A DNA stretch of 64,000 nucleotides from Candidatus Gallionella acididurans (GTDB taxonomy: Bacteria > Pseudomonadota > Gammaproteobacteria > Burkholderiales > Gallionellaceae): assembly GCA_001577345.1 (NCBI GenBank), contig LSLI01000004.1, positions 1 through 64,000 on the forward strand. Reading direction: 5' to 3'. How positions within the stretch are numbered: position 1 is the stretch's first letter; each line of letters begins with the position of its first letter. The notes beneath the pieces are model-generated. The model was not told where the DNA came from and searched no databases. It saw only the letters and a program-made list of their open reading frames with translations. Of the stretch, positions 19,570 through 30,574 are shown in pieces. A program made the translations under genes and the position numbers.

Positions 19570-20772
19570 CTAGCTGCTGTCGGGCTTTGCATAACGAAGT
19601 GCCAATTCCTGCAACGTGGCGGGCCTGCCGAAATACCATCCCTGGCCGAAGTCGCACTTCATTTCCAGGAGCTTTTCCCTCAACCCTTCGGTTTCGACAC
19701 TTTCAGCAATCACCGTCATGCCCAGCGAATGTGCCAGGGCAATAGATGACCGGACGATTTCCCGGCTCTGGGCTGACTGCAACATGGGTTCGACGAACGT
19801 GCCATCGAGCTTCAGCGTGGTGAGCGGGTATTGCTGGAGATGTTTGAGCCCGGAATGACCCGCGCCGTAATCATCGAGTACTAGGCCGCACCCCAGCTTG
19901 ATAAGCCTGCGCATGATCTTCAGCGCAGACTCGGGGTGCTCGACCATGGCTGTTTCTGTCAATTCCAGCTTCAATTCGGCGGCATTCAGATTCTGCCCGG
20001 CGATGATAGCCTCGACATCTTCCACAAACATTTCGTTGTTTAACTGGGAGGCCGATATATTCACATTGATAAACGGGAATTGGTAATCGGTGAATTTCCT
20101 CAGTGTTGGCCAGTCCCTGCTGGTGCGCTTGAGCGCCCAAAGGCCGATTTCATGTATCAAGCCGGTCTGCTCGGCAATCCACAGGAAATCCTTGGGCTGC
20201 ATCACGCCGTCAGACGGATGATGCCAGCGGATCAACTCCTCGAATCCGGCGATACGCCCGTCGGCAAGATTGCAAATCGGCTGGTAATAAAGCCTGAATT
20301 CTTCGTGGGTCAGGGCGCGTTTCAGCCCGTGCGCGAGCGAAAGCTTTTGTGTCGCCTCGCCCCTCACAATGCTGTGGCGTTTTGACTGCTCGGGGGGAAT
20401 TGTGGTGCCGGTTTCCGGCAACATCGAATTGTTGTTTCTATGCCTGAAACGTTCAAGTATGACCAGCAGCAAGTGGCGCAGGATCGGGTCGCTTTTCTCC
20501 AGCAGCCCCTCCATCATCTTGCGCGGGATGGGCACCAGCACTGTTCTCTCAAGCGCTTTTACGGTTGCAGTGCGCGGCCGATAGTCAATCAGGGACACCT
20601 CGCCGAACAACTCGCCCTTGCCGATCGATCTTATCCGCTGTTCACCGCCATCCTTGGTAACCAGGACTTCTACCGAGCCTTCCTCGATAAGATAGGCGCA
20701 ATCACCCATGTCGCCATATTTGAAAATCAGCTGACCGCCGGTAAAAATCTCCCGATCAAATTCATCAAACAT
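19570..20772 (-). CDS. Cyclic nucleotide-binding domain plus EAL (c-di-GMP phosphodiesterase) protein
   Basis: N-terminal cNMP fold (IFKYGDMGDCAYLIEEGSVEVLV) and EAL-type domain with the motif as EELIRWHHP; DDYGAGHSGLKHL. Confidence 0.9.
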   Translation of the reverse strand: MFDEFDREIFTGGQLIFKYGDMGDCAYLIEEGSVEVLVTKDGGEQRIRSIGKGELFGEVSLIDYRPRTATVKALERTVLVPIPRKMMEGLLEKSDPILRHLLLVILERFRHRNNNSMLPETGTTIPPEQSKRHSIVRGEATQKLSLAHGLKRALTHEEFRLYYQPICNLADGRIAGFEELIRWHHPSDGVMQPKDFLWIAEQTGLIHEIGLWALKRTSRDWPTLRKFTDYQFPFINVNISASQLNNEMFVEDVEAIIAGQNLNAAELKLELTETAMVEHPESALKIMRRLIKLGCGLVLDDYGAGHSGLKHLQQYPLTTLKLDGTFVEPMLQSAQSREIVRSSIALAHSLGMTVIAESVETEGLREKLLEMKCDFGQGWYFGRPATLQELALRYAKPDSS

Positions 20773-20917
20773 GGTCTCCCCCAGTGATGTATATATGCCC
20801 AGACGTGCTCTTGCCGCGCAAGATATACCAAATCCGGTGATTCAGCCACTTGAACTATGGCAATTGCAACTATACTGCGGAAGGAACAGCCCGGCGAAAG
20901 CAGGGGCGGAATCGGGT

Positions 20918-21760
20918 TCAGAAAATTTCTGCAGGGGCTTTTTTGCGTTCGACCAGCAATGAATATAGCCTGCGACTGTCCGCCCTGAGCACGGTAAACA
21001 TCAGTTCACCCAGCTGTATCCGGTCTCCGCGTTTGGGCAGCTGTCCCGCAACCTTCAGCACCAGCCCCCCCACCGTGTCGTACTCTTCATCGCTGAATTC
21101 CGTGCCGAGTACAGCATTGAAATCGGCGATCTCGGTATCGGCCTTGACACGATACTGGCCGGAGCTGTCCGCGATTATGTTGTCTTCGTCGTCGTCAAAA
21201 TCGTATTCATCCTCGATATCGCCGACTATTTGCTCGAGCACATCCTCGATGGTCACCATCCCCGATATCCCCCCGTATTCGTCCGCCACCATCGCGATGT
21301 GGTTGCGGTTGCTGCGAAAATCGCGCAACAGGACATTGAGACGTTTTGCCTCGGGAACGAATACGGCGGGGCGCAGCATATCGCGCACATTGAATTCTTC
21401 CCCGGCGTAGTAGCGCAGCAGATCCTTCGCCAGCAGCACGCCGATGATGTTGTCTTTGTCGCCATCGATCACCGGGAAGCGCGAGTGCGCGGTTTCGATC
21501 ACGAATGGGATGAATTTTTCGGGCGGTTCGCTGATGTCGATGACATCCATTTGCGCGCGGGGAATCATGATTTCACGCACCTGCCGTTCGGAAACCTGCA
21601 TTACCCCTTCCATCATCGACAGCGCATCGGCGTCCAGCAGGTTGCGTTCGAAAGCCGAATGCAAAAGGGCGACCAGTTGCTCGCGGTCTTCCGGTTCACG
21701 CAGCAACATCGTGGAAAGCCGCTCCAACAAACTGGGCTTGTTACTCTCTGAGTCGTCCAT
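20918..21760 (-). CDS. corC: CorC/HlyC-family CBS-domain protein
   Basis: REIMIPRAQMDVIDI, HSRFPVIDGDKDNIIGVLLAKDLL, ADEYGGISGMVTIEDVLEQIVGDIEDEYD. Confidence 0.93.
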   Translation of the reverse strand: MDDSESNKPSLLERLSTMLLREPEDREQLVALLHSAFERNLLDADALSMMEGVMQVSERQVREIMIPRAQMDVIDISEPPEKFIPFVIETAHSRFPVIDGDKDNIIGVLLAKDLLRYYAGEEFNVRDMLRPAVFVPEAKRLNVLLRDFRSNRNHIAMVADEYGGISGMVTIEDVLEQIVGDIEDEYDFDDDEDNIIADSSGQYRVKADTEIADFNAVLGTEFSDEEYDTVGGLVLKVAGQLPKRGDRIQLGELMFTVLRADSRRLYSLLVERKKAPAEIF

Positions 21761-21761
21761 T

Positions 21762-22223
21762 TTAGTTCTGGCTTGCCTGATAAGGATCGGGGTAGTTCAA
21801 TTTTAGCATTAGTGCGGTTTCCAGTGTTTCCATGGCTGCAGCCTCGCCATCGCTTTCATGCAGGTAACCCTGCAGGTGCAAAATCGCATGTATGGTCAGA
21901 TGCGCATAATGCGCCAATATATTCTTTTTCTGCGCGCAAGCTTCCTTCATCACAACCGGCGCGCAAATCACCACATCCCCCGACAGCGGGCCGGAATCGC
22001 CGGACCCGGCCCCATCGTAAAAAAAAGTCAGCACGTTGGTGGCGTAATCCTTGCCGCGATAATTTTTGTTCAGCTCGCGCCCCTCTGCCTCGTCGACGAC
22101 GCGCAAAGTAACAACCAGGTCGCGTTGCAGCGCGATTTTTACCCAGCGCCGGAATTGCGCGCGGGTCGGCAACTCCGCGACCGCGCTCGCATATTGCACC
22201 GCCAGCGTAAGCCTGTTGCTCAT
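21762..22223 (-). CDS. ybeY: Endoribonuclease YbeY (rRNA maturation)
   Basis: [19 protein letters not shown] and [28 protein letters not shown]; the usual HGxLHLxGYDH is varied here. Confidence 0.9.
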   Translation of the reverse strand: MSNRLTLAVQYASAVAELPTRAQFRRWVKIALQRDLVVTLRVVDEAEGRELNKNYRGKDYATNVLTFFYDGAGSGDSGPLSGDVVICAPVVMKEACAQKKNILAHYAHLTIHAILHLQGYLHESDGEAAAMETLETALMLKLNYPDPYQASQN

Positions 22224-23554
22224 CCCGCGTCTGCAACCAGTTCACCGCGCAAGGTATGGCGCACCACCTGCGTGATCTTCACTTCGACGAACCTGCCTAT
22301 CATGCCTGGGGGGCCGCTGAAGTTCACGACACGATTGTTGTCGGTGCGCGCCGCCAGTTCTGACGCGTCCTTTTTTGACATGCCCTCGACCAGCGCGCGC
22401 TGGGTCGTGTTCAGCATCGAGCGGGCCACCGCATCCTCCTGTTCGGCGATGCGATCCTGCAGGCGTTTCAGACGTCCGGCCTTCACTTCGTGGGGAGTGT
22501 CATCGCGCAGTTCGGCGGCGGGTGTGCCGGGGCGCGGGCTGTACAAATAGCTGAAGCTGTTATCGAAACCTATCTCGTCGATCAGCTTCATGGTCGCCTC
22601 GAAATCCTGCTCCGTCTCGCCGGGAAACCCGACGATGAAATCCGAGGTGATGCAGATACCGGGGCGTGCCGCGCGCACCCGGCGGATGATGGATTTGTAT
22701 TCCAGCACGGTGTGGCCGCGTTTCATCGCGGCCAGGATGCGGTCCGAACCGGACTGCACCGGCAGATGCAAATGGCTGACCAGCTTGGGCGTGGTCGCAT
22801 ACACATCGATCAGCCGCTGCGCCATGTCCCGGGGATGCGAAGTGGTGTAGCGGATGCGCGCAATTCCGTCCAGTGCGGCGATGGCCTGCAATAAAAATGC
22901 GAAATCCACCGTGTCGCCGTCTTCGCTGACGCCCCGATAGGCATTCACATTCTGCCCGAGCAGGGTCACTTCTTTCACCCCTTGCCCGACCAGCTCCCGC
23001 ACATCACGCATCACGTCAGCCTGGGGCCGCGAAACTTCTTCGCCGCGCGTGTAGGGCACGACGCAGAACGTGCAGTATTTACTGCAGCCTTCCATGATGG
23101 ACACGTAGGCAGAACTGGAGACTGTGGTGGGCGCGGGCAGGTGGTCGAACTTTTCGATTTCGGGAAAACTGATATCCACTTGCGCGCGTCCGGTGGCGCG
23201 GCGCGCCTCCAGCAACTGCGGCAACCGGTGCAGCGTCTGCGGGCCGAACACCACATCGACATAGGGCGCGCGCTTCAGGATTGCCGCGCCTTCCTGGCTG
23301 GCCACGCAACCGCCCACGGCGATCAGCAGATCCGGGTTGTCCAGTTTCAGGGGGCGCACCCGTCCCAAGTCGGAAAAAACTTTTTCTTCGGCTTTCTCGC
23401 GAATTGAGCAGGTGTTGAACAGGATGACGTCAGCTTCCGCCGGATCGCCGGTCTGTTCCATACCCCCCCAGGCGCGCAGCAAGTCCGCCATTTTCTCCGA
23501 GTCATACTCGTTCATTTGGCAACCGAAGGTTTTTATGTGGAATTTTCCTGGCAC
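22220..23554 (-). CDS. miaB: tRNA-2-methylthio-N6-dimethylallyladenosine synthase (GTG start)
   Basis: [59 protein letters not shown] domain. GTG at 23552-23554 avoids overlap with the tRNA. Confidence 0.93.
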   Translation of the reverse strand: MPGKFHIKTFGCQMNEYDSEKMADLLRAWGGMEQTGDPAEADVILFNTCSIREKAEEKVFSDLGRVRPLKLDNPDLLIAVGGCVASQEGAAILKRAPYVDVVFGPQTLHRLPQLLEARRATGRAQVDISFPEIEKFDHLPAPTTVSSSAYVSIMEGCSKYCTFCVVPYTRGEEVSRPQADVMRDVRELVGQGVKEVTLLGQNVNAYRGVSEDGDTVDFAFLLQAIAALDGIARIRYTTSHPRDMAQRLIDVYATTPKLVSHLHLPVQSGSDRILAAMKRGHTVLEYKSIIRRVRAARPGICITSDFIVGFPGETEQDFEATMKLIDEIGFDNSFSYLYSPRPGTPAAELRDDTPHEVKAGRLKRLQDRIAEQEDAVARSMLNTTQRALVEGMSKKDASELAARTDNNRVVNFSGPPGMIGRFVEVKITQVVRHTLRGELVADAG

Positions 23555-23596
23555 GGCACTCTGGATCGCAATGTAACCACATTGGAGCGAATTGTT

Positions 23597-23673
23597 TGGT
23601 GGTGATAGGTGGATTTGAACCACCGACCTCAGCGTTATGAGTGCTGCGCTCTAACCACCTGAGCTATATCACC
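23597..23673 (-). tRNA. tRNA with CAT anticodon, probably elongator tRNA-Met (Ile2 not excluded)
   Basis: Reverse complement GGTGATATAGCTCAGGTGGTTAGAGCGCAGCACTCATAACGCTGAGGTCGGTGGTTCAAATCCACCTATCACCACCA folds as a cloverleaf with encoded CCA. Confidence 0.95.
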
Positions 23674-23704
23674 GCGAAGAGCGCGGCATTCTCCAGATTT
23701 AGGC

Positions 23705-24472
23705 CTATCTTGTCAATGCGCAGGGAACTTCCTTCAGCTCGCTGCCGGGGAAATCTTTTTGCATGGCGGTCAATTTTGCCGCTGTCACGGCATCCACCAT
23801 GCCCAATTTGAATATGGTTTCTTTAACCTTGCTGACGCGTGCGCCAACTTTCGCGGTGTGCACACCCCTGGTGCGCAGGTAATTGAGATAGTTTTGCGCG
23901 GCATCACGTGTTTTGAACACGCCCAGAGAAATGGCGTTGTGCCAGGGGCCCGCGGCCAGGACTATAAAATACTCACTGACACCCAGCGCCTTGAGTTCAG
24001 CGACTTTCCTGTTGGCCGAAGCCCTGCTTTTGAGCGGGGAAATATATACCCAGTAACCAATGTCCCGTTCAACCTGGCGCCTGCTTAATTTAACGCCAGA
24101 TTGCATGCCCGAGAGTGCGGCGGCGGCACGTGCCAGATCCGGGCCCGAAAATTCACCCCACTCCATACAGGCCTGGGCATTGCGGGATTGGACAGACTTG
24201 CCCAATGCCCCTGCCTGACCGGGAGAAAGTGCAGGGGCGGTTGCGTGCGCTGCCTTGACCTGGACGGGTGCCGATGCCGGCATATTAAGCTGGGCGGACG
24301 CGGGTGGATTCTTTGCCGGAACGTTTTGCGCAGAATCCAGCAAGCGGATCTTTTCCCGGTTCAACGCGGGTTGCGCCTGGGGTTCTTGATCCCCCCATCC
24401 CATCCATCCGCGCTGCATTGCCGCAAACAGAACCACATTGCCCAGCAACAATATCCAGAACAGCTTTCTCAT
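23705..24472 (-). CDS. SPOR-domain-containing membrane protein
   Basis: N-terminal TM, then YWVYISPLKSRASANRKVAELKALGVSEYFIV...ISLGVFKTRDAAQNYLNYLRTRGV (SPOR). Confidence 0.8.
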   Translation of the reverse strand: MRKLFWILLLGNVVLFAAMQRGWMGWGDQEPQAQPALNREKIRLLDSAQNVPAKNPPASAQLNMPASAPVQVKAAHATAPALSPGQAGALGKSVQSRNAQACMEWGEFSGPDLARAAAALSGMQSGVKLSRRQVERDIGYWVYISPLKSRASANRKVAELKALGVSEYFIVLAAGPWHNAISLGVFKTRDAAQNYLNYLRTRGVHTAKVGARVSKVKETIFKLGMVDAVTAAKLTAMQKDFPGSELKEVPCALTR

Positions 24473-25218
24473 TTGTTATCCGCCTCACCGGCGATCAGCA
24501 ACAGTCCCTGCAGGACAAGATTATCAACCACCCTCAGCGGCAGCTTGATATTTTCCCGCAACATCCCCGCCGCTCCGCCGCCCAGAACCACCGGCGCACT
24601 ATCATCGCCAAGCAATGCATATTGCCGTTCAATCGCGCCGCAACAGGCCTGAACCGCCCCGCTGAACAGCGCATCCGCGGTGTTCAAGGGGAATGCGGCG
24701 TACTTGCCCTGCTCCATTTTCAATTGATTTGTTGCGCCGACCAGGCTGCGTTGCATCAAATCCGGGCCGGGCAAAATCAGTCCGCCGAGAAACTCCCCCT
24801 GCCCGGACAAAGTATCGACCGTGATTGCCGTGCCGCAATCCACCACCAGGCAGTTCCGCTGCTCCAGATTCCATGCCGCAATCAATGCCGCCCACCTGTC
24901 GCTGCCAAGCTGGCCGGTATCGGAGTAGTTGTTGTGCACGCCACACTGCCGTTCCCGCGCCGCGATGAAATGGATCAAGCCCGGCTGGACGGCCTTGATC
25001 TCCTGAATGCGCCGGGCGACCTCTTCACCTGCGACATTGCTCACCCAGATCTGCCGTATATCGCGCGGCACGGCCCCGGTCTTGTCCAGCCATCCGGCAA
25101 AAGTGCGGGGCAGTTCATCTGCCCGGCCGACCGGCAGCGCGCCATTGCCCACCCAATCGCCGTCATTCACCAGGGCCCACTTGATGAGCGTATTGCCTGC
25201 ATCGATCAGAAGTCGCAT
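24469..25218 (-). CDS. coaX: Type III pantothenate kinase
   Basis: MRLLIDAGNTLIKWALV, GSDRWAALIAAW, VVDCGTAITVDTL, GGLILPGPDLMQRSL. Confidence 0.95.
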   Translation of the reverse strand: MRLLIDAGNTLIKWALVNDGDWVGNGALPVGRADELPRTFAGWLDKTGAVPRDIRQIWVSNVAGEEVARRIQEIKAVQPGLIHFIAARERQCGVHNNYSDTGQLGSDRWAALIAAWNLEQRNCLVVDCGTAITVDTLSGQGEFLGGLILPGPDLMQRSLVGATNQLKMEQGKYAAFPLNTADALFSGAVQACCGAIERQYALLGDDSAPVVLGGGAAGMLRENIKLPLRVVDNLVLQGLLLIAGEADNK

Positions 25219-26201
25219 CGCTGCACCTGTAATTCCCCTGAATTAATATGCTTCAATCCCTGCGCGGTTTCCAGGCACAACTCCCCGCTGTCGTTGACTC
25301 CGCGGACTATTCCGCTGACCAATGAGCCATCCGGCATGTGCAATTGCACCGCCTTGTGCTGATGCATGTTGCATTGCTCCCATTCGGCGCGCAAAGCCGG
25401 GAAGCCGCCCTGCCCAAACCCCTGCAGCACCAATCGCAGCTCCCGCAACAACACGGCCAGCAACTGGTTGCGCGCGGGCATCACTGCGCACACTTCATCA
25501 AGCGCGGATGCCGGTTGGCCGATCTGTGGCGCCAGGCTGGCCGGCAAGCTGCAATTCAGGCCGATGCCGATCACCACCGCGCTGGGGCCGAGCATATCGC
25601 CCTGGGCCTCGATCAGCACCCCGCCCAGTTTTCCCTGCGCGGTCAAAATATCATTGGGCCACTTCAGCCGGACTCCCTGAGCACCCAATTTGTTCAATGC
25701 CCTCACTATCGCAATACCTGCCGCCAGGCTCAATCCCGTCAACGCATTCAACCCGCAATCAAACCGCCACAGCAGCGAAAAGGTCAGCGAGCTGCCCAGG
25801 CTCGAATGCCAGGTCCGGCCCATCCTGCCGCGCCCCGCGGTTTGCAGTTCCGCCGCCAGAACCTTGCCTTGCGGTGCCCCGGTCACGGCGCGTTGCAGCA
25901 ACAATGTGTTGGTGGATGTCGCTTGCGGCAATATCTCAATGTCGAAATGTTCGGCATCCGCGCCCAGCCAGCGCAAAACTTCCCCGCGCTCCAATCTTTG
26001 CCAGGGATGCGCCAGGCGATAGCCGCGGCCGCGAATTCGCTGCAAATCAACGCCAAAGTCGGCGGCGCCGGTCAATGCATTGAACACACTGGCACGGGTC
26101 ACACCCAGCTGGGCGGCCAGCACTTCACCGGAATGAAATTCGCCGTCCGCCAACAGATTCAGCACCCGCCAGGTTCGCTCGCTGGATGAACCGGTTTTCA
26201 T
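25206..26201 (-). CDS. birA: Biotin-[acetyl-CoA-carboxylase] ligase / biotin operon repressor
   Basis: HTH N-terminus; AAELQTAGRGRMGRTWHSSLGSSLTFSLLWRF; LKWPNDILTAQGKLGGVLIE. Confidence 0.94.
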   Translation of the reverse strand: MKTGSSSERTWRVLNLLADGEFHSGEVLAAQLGVTRASVFNALTGAADFGVDLQRIRGRGYRLAHPWQRLERGEVLRWLGADAEHFDIEILPQATSTNTLLLQRAVTGAPQGKVLAAELQTAGRGRMGRTWHSSLGSSLTFSLLWRFDCGLNALTGLSLAAGIAIVRALNKLGAQGVRLKWPNDILTAQGKLGGVLIEAQGDMLGPSAVVIGIGLNCSLPASLAPQIGQPASALDEVCAVMPARNQLLAVLLRELRLVLQGFGQGGFPALRAEWEQCNMHQHKAVQLHMPDGSLVSGIVRGVNDSGELCLETAQGLKHINSGELQVQRCDF

Positions 26202-27352
26202 TCAGGCATCTCTGCGCCGGGCTGCTCGAGAAAGCGAAGGATTTCGTCGCGCCTGTTCAACGTGTCCTGATAACCCAGATCGATCAGCGCACGGGTGTAT
26301 TTGCTTTCGGAAAGCAGATAACTCAGCAATATCCCCCCGCTCTGTCTTGCTCCGACCAGGCGCAACAGCAGACGTATCGTCCAGGGCATTTCCGAGGCAT
26401 ACCGCTCGGCGATCTTTTCCAGCGGCTGGCTGGGCGAAACAACCAGCACATCGACATGCCTGAGATTGGCGCGCGCGCGCATCTCTTCCGGCATGATGGC
26501 GACCAGGTCATTGATCTTTTTTACCCTCTCCAGATCGACTTCCATGCTGTCAAGAAAAATACTGTTGAGGGCATGTCCTGCGATCCTGGCCAGGGTGGGG
26601 TAATCGCCTATAGTGCCGCGGTCAGGATATTCGGCGTAGCCGTTGAGCGTCACGCCGATCACCAGCACCCGCGTTGCTCCCAGATGCAGCGCGGGGCTGA
26701 GCGGCGCGATCTGGCGCATCGAGCCGTCGCCGAAATATTCACGATTGATCAGTTTCGCCTGAAAAATGAACGGCAGCGCGGCGGACGCCAGCAGGTGCTT
26801 GATCTCGATCTGTGTCGGCGTACCCACCCGCCCGGTGCGCCGCCACGGCACCAGCTGCTTCACGCCCTGATAAAAAGTCACCGATTGCCCGGAGCCATAG
26901 CCGGATGCAGTGATGCTGAGTGCGTGCAAAAAACCCGCATCGATATTTTTCTGGATGTTTTCATAGGGCACCATATCTTCCAGGAGTTCAACCAGCGGTG
27001 AATTGTCCAGCAGCGAGACACGGTTAAGCTTGTTGATATTGAACGCGCTGAATACCATGCCGGCAAGCCATAACATGGAATTGCTGAACACTCCGATAAA
27101 GTCGGTGCGATATACCCGGTTGGCGTGAAAGCCCCTCCAGGTATTGGCCAGATACTGGGTGGCCTTGCGAAAATTTTGCGCATTCGCCGCGAGCGCGGCG
27201 GCATTCAGCGCGCCGGCCGAAGTGCCGCAAATGATGGGAAAAGGACTGCGCGCGCCGCGCGGCATCGAGTCAGCGATGGCCTTGAGGACGCCGACCTGAT
27301 AGGCGGCCCGTGCCCCGCCGCCGGTAAGTATCAAACCCAGCCGATTCTGCAT
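26198..27352 (-). CDS. Patatin-like phospholipase family protein
   Basis: LGLILTGGGARAAYQVGVLKAI, GTSAGALNA, FGDGSMRQIAPLSPALHLGA. Confidence 0.93.
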   Translation of the reverse strand: MQNRLGLILTGGGARAAYQVGVLKAIADSMPRGARSPFPIICGTSAGALNAAALAANAQNFRKATQYLANTWRGFHANRVYRTDFIGVFSNSMLWLAGMVFSAFNINKLNRVSLLDNSPLVELLEDMVPYENIQKNIDAGFLHALSITASGYGSGQSVTFYQGVKQLVPWRRTGRVGTPTQIEIKHLLASAALPFIFQAKLINREYFGDGSMRQIAPLSPALHLGATRVLVIGVTLNGYAEYPDRGTIGDYPTLARIAGHALNSIFLDSMEVDLERVKKINDLVAIMPEEMRARANLRHVDVLVVSPSQPLEKIAERYASEMPWTIRLLLRLVGARQSGGILLSYLLSESKYTRALIDLGYQDTLNRRDEILRFLEQPGAEMPE

Positions 27353-27359
27353 CGATGTT

Positions 27360-27599
27360 TTATCCGGCCTCGGCCTGCACCGCCTCCAACGCGTCCTTGA
27401 GCGTTTCTTCGGGCAGGGCATTCAGCGTTTCCGAAAGCATCTCGGCGGCATCCATAGTCTCGTCGCGCAAGGATTCCGGGTCGGTATTCGCCACCAGCAC
27501 CGCCGCCGCGCCCACCACCTTGAGCAACCTGGTGCGCTCCTGCATCAGCATCTCGATCTCTTCGCGCAGCATCGCGGCTTCCTGTTTGTTCATTGCCAT
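27360..27599 (-). CDS. Small conserved hypothetical protein
   Basis: 79-aa acidic helical ORF between patatin and maeB, same strand, tight spacing. Confidence 0.6.
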   Translation of the reverse strand: MAMNKQEAAMLREEIEMLMQERTRLLKVVGAAAVLVANTDPESLRDETMDAAEMLSETLNALPEETLKDALEAVQAEAG

Positions 27600-27609
27600 A
27601 CTCTTCCCC

Positions 27610-29880
27610 CTAGTGTTTTTTCACGCCGGCAACCGCCAGCGCGCTCATGTTCACGATACGCCGCACCGTCGCTGTAGAAGTCAGGATATGCACCGACTTG
27701 TTCGCCCCCAACAAAATCGAGCCTATCGTGACACCGTCTCCGGCCGCCATCTTCAACAGATTATAGGCAATATTGGCCGCATCCAGATTGGGCATGATGA
27801 GCAGGTTCGCGGCGCCCTTAAACCGCGCGGAAGGAAACGTCTCCGTACGCAGGCTTTCCGACAACGCGGCATCGCCGTGCATCTCGCCTTCAACTTCCAG
27901 CCCCGGGGCAAGCTGTTCAAGCAACTCGCGCGCGCGGCCCATCTTGCGCGCCGAGGCGTCAGGATGGCTGCCGAAATTGGAATGCGACAACAACGCGACT
28001 TTCGGCAACAAGCCGAAACGGCGCACTTCCTCGGCAGCCAGCATGGTCATCTCGGCGATCTGCTCGGCACTCGGATCAAGGTTGACGTGGGTGTCGCAAA
28101 TGAACAGCGTGTGCCTGGGCAGCATCAGGATATTCATTGCCGCATAAACGTTCATGCCCGGGCCGTGCCCGATCACCTCGTCGATATAACGCAGATGCCT
28201 GAGCGGTTGCGACACCGTCCCGCACAGCATCGCATCCGCCGCGCCTTTGTGCACCAGCATCGCGGCGATCAGGGTATTGCGCCTGCGCAATTCGCGTTTT
28301 GCCAAATCCGGCGTGACCCCGTGGCGCTGCATCAGGCGGTGATACTCGCTCCAGTATTCGCGGTAGCGCGAGTCGCTCTCGGGATTGACCAGCTCGAAAT
28401 CCTCCCCGGCGCGGATGCGCAAACCGAGCTTCGCGATGCGCTGCGCTATCACCTCGGGGCGTCCCACCAGGATCGGATAGGCGATGCCCTCGTCCACCAC
28501 GGTCTGCACGGCGTGCAGCACGCGGAACTCCTCTCCCTCTGCGTACACCAGTCGCTGCGGGGCACGCTTGGCGGCCTCGAACACCGGCTTCATCAGCATG
28601 TTGGAGTGGTATACAAAGGTGTCGAGTTGCTCGCGATAGGCCGCCATATTGGCAATCGGCCGCTCCGCCACGCCGCTGTCCATCGCGGCCTGCGCCACGG
28701 CGGGCGCGATACGCGTGATCAGGCGCGTGTCGAACGGTTTCGGGATCAGGTGATCCGCGCCAAAAGTCAGATTTTCCTCGCCATAGACTTCCTCCATCGC
28801 ATCCGACTGTTCGGCCTGGGCCAGCTCCGCGATCGCATGCACGGCGGCGTGCTTCATCGCTTCATTGATCGTGGAAGCGCCGACATCCAGCGCGCCCCTG
28901 AAAATATAAGGGAAGCACAGCGCATTGTTGACCTGATTCGGATAATCGGAGCGCCCGGTCGCCAGGATCGCGTCGGGGCGCGCCGCTTTTGCGATATCCG
29001 GCAGAATCTCCGGCGTGGGATTGGCCAGCGCAAAGATCAACGGCCTGTCGCCCATTTGCCTGATCATTTCCGGTTTCAAGACTCCGCCCGCGGACAAGCC
29101 GAGGAACACGTCTGCCCCGCCGAGCACTTCGGCCAGACTGCGCGCCGATGTCTGCACCGCATAGCGCGCCTTGTTGTCATCCATCTCTTCGGTGCGCCCC
29201 GTGTAGACCACGCCCTTGATGTCGGTGACGATGATGTTCTCCATGCGCACACCGAGGCTGACCAGCATATCCAGGCAGGCCAGCGCAGCGGCGCCGGCTC
29301 CGGATACCACCAGTTTTATTTTTGCGATGTCCTTGCCGACCACCTTGAGTCCGTTCAGCAAAGCCGCGCCGACGATGATCGCCGTGCCGTGCTGGTCATC
29401 GTGGAATACCGGGATCTTCATGCGCTCGCGCAGCTTGCGCTCGATATAAAAACATTCAGGCGCCTTGATATCTTCCAGGTTGATACCGCCGAAAGTCGGT
29501 TCCAGCGCGGCGATAATGTCCACCAGCTTGTCGGGATCGCGCTCGTTTATCTCCAGGTCGAACACATCGATGCCGGCAAATTTCTTGAACAGCACCGCCT
29601 TGCCTTCCATCACCGGCTTGGCGGCCAGCGGGCCGATCGCGCCCAGGCCCAGCACCGCCGTGCCGTTGGTGACCACAGCCACCAGATTTCCGCGCGCGGT
29701 CAAATTGCGCGCTTCCGCCGGATTTGCCACGATGGCTTCGCAAGCCGCCGCCACCCCCGGCGTATACGCCAGGGCGAGATCGCGCTGGGTGATCATCGGC
29801 TTGCTCGGGGTAACGGTAATCTTGCCCGCCGGGGATTGGCGGTGATACTGCAGCGCAGCCTCGCGCAGTTGCTCGTCCAT
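27610..29880 (-). CDS. maeB: NADP-dependent malic enzyme (malic domain fused to phosphotransacetylase-like domain)
   Basis: [47 protein letters not shown]..., [21 protein letters not shown]-terminal PTA-like region. Confidence 0.95.
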   Translation of the reverse strand: MDEQLREAALQYHRQSPAGKITVTPSKPMITQRDLALAYTPGVAAACEAIVANPAEARNLTARGNLVAVVTNGTAVLGLGAIGPLAAKPVMEGKAVLFKKFAGIDVFDLEINERDPDKLVDIIAALEPTFGGINLEDIKAPECFYIERKLRERMKIPVFHDDQHGTAIIVGAALLNGLKVVGKDIAKIKLVVSGAGAAALACLDMLVSLGVRMENIIVTDIKGVVYTGRTEEMDDNKARYAVQTSARSLAEVLGGADVFLGLSAGGVLKPEMIRQMGDRPLIFALANPTPEILPDIAKAARPDAILATGRSDYPNQVNNALCFPYIFRGALDVGASTINEAMKHAAVHAIAELAQAEQSDAMEEVYGEENLTFGADHLIPKPFDTRLITRIAPAVAQAAMDSGVAERPIANMAAYREQLDTFVYHSNMLMKPVFEAAKRAPQRLVYAEGEEFRVLHAVQTVVDEGIAYPILVGRPEVIAQRIAKLGLRIRAGEDFELVNPESDSRYREYWSEYHRLMQRHGVTPDLAKRELRRRNTLIAAMLVHKGAADAMLCGTVSQPLRHLRYIDEVIGHGPGMNVYAAMNILMLPRHTLFICDTHVNLDPSAEQIAEMTMLAAEEVRRFGLLPKVALLSHSNFGSHPDASARKMGRARELLEQLAPGLEVEGEMHGDAALSESLRTETFPSARFKGAANLLIMPNLDAANIAYNLLKMAAGDGVTIGSILLGANKSVHILTSTATVRRIVNMSALAVAGVKKH

Positions 29881-30004
29881 GATTTCTTTCAAATATACAC
29901 TTGAAGTACCCGCGGGATTATACCGCAGCGCACGGTAATACCGGTGTTGCTCGACACAGCGCGCATTTTGACGGCGCTGATGCCGGCTTCCTTTCCGCGC
30001 CTGC

Positions 30005-30271
30005 ATGCTTAAATGGCAGGGACAACGTAGAATGGCGCGAACCCGGACTGATTTAATTGGCCGCGGTGTACGCGACGCGATTGATTCGTTCAATCCGAGC
30101 GCAACAGTATCAAAACCAAAACCTGACCAACGGAGATTTATTTTGGCCGACAATTCCGATGAAAACCTTTTTGCCCAGTACAAAAAAAGGTCTGAGCAAA
30201 AAATGAAATTTGTGGTTATATTCCTGGCCGGAGCACTTCTGCTGGTGCTGTACTTTCTTGTTTACGGCTGA
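30005..30271 (+). CDS. Small single-TM hypothetical protein
   Basis: C-terminal MKFVVIFLAGALLLVLYFLVYG TM segment; start codon uncertain. Confidence 0.4.
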   Translation: MLKWQGQRRMARTRTDLIGRGVRDAIDSFNPSATVSKPKPDQRRFILADNSDENLFAQYKKRSEQKMKFVVIFLAGALLLVLYFLVYG

Positions 30272-30574
30272 ACCCGCCCCCGGCCAGCATGGCGCAGAGC
30301 CCGGCCCGAATTCGGAACATGCAGGAAGTATCGCTCCCGGGATTTGAATGGCGGCTGGTTTCCCGCCGCATCCCCACGGCCAGTATCGAATACAGGAATC
30401 TCGGGGTGAACCTGCTGATTGTGCCCAGTTACCAGAACAGGTTGTACGGAGCGCTTTCCCTGCAGTTCAAACTCAGGGTATTCTGACCGGGACAAATGCA
30501 ATTTGAATCACGGCAGGATGCAAATGCAATCCTTCCGCAATGCGCATCATCAAATCTGCCACCGGCGAAACGGC

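Noticed and set aside
27355-29904. 849-aa plus-strand ORF
   Set aside because: Antisense to maeB; an Arg/His-rich open frame typical of the complement of high-GC genes.
30289-30486. 65-aa plus-strand ORF (MAQSPARIRNMQEVSLPGFEWRLV...)
   Set aside because: Could be real, but start, conservation and context cannot be judged; left out of the feature list.
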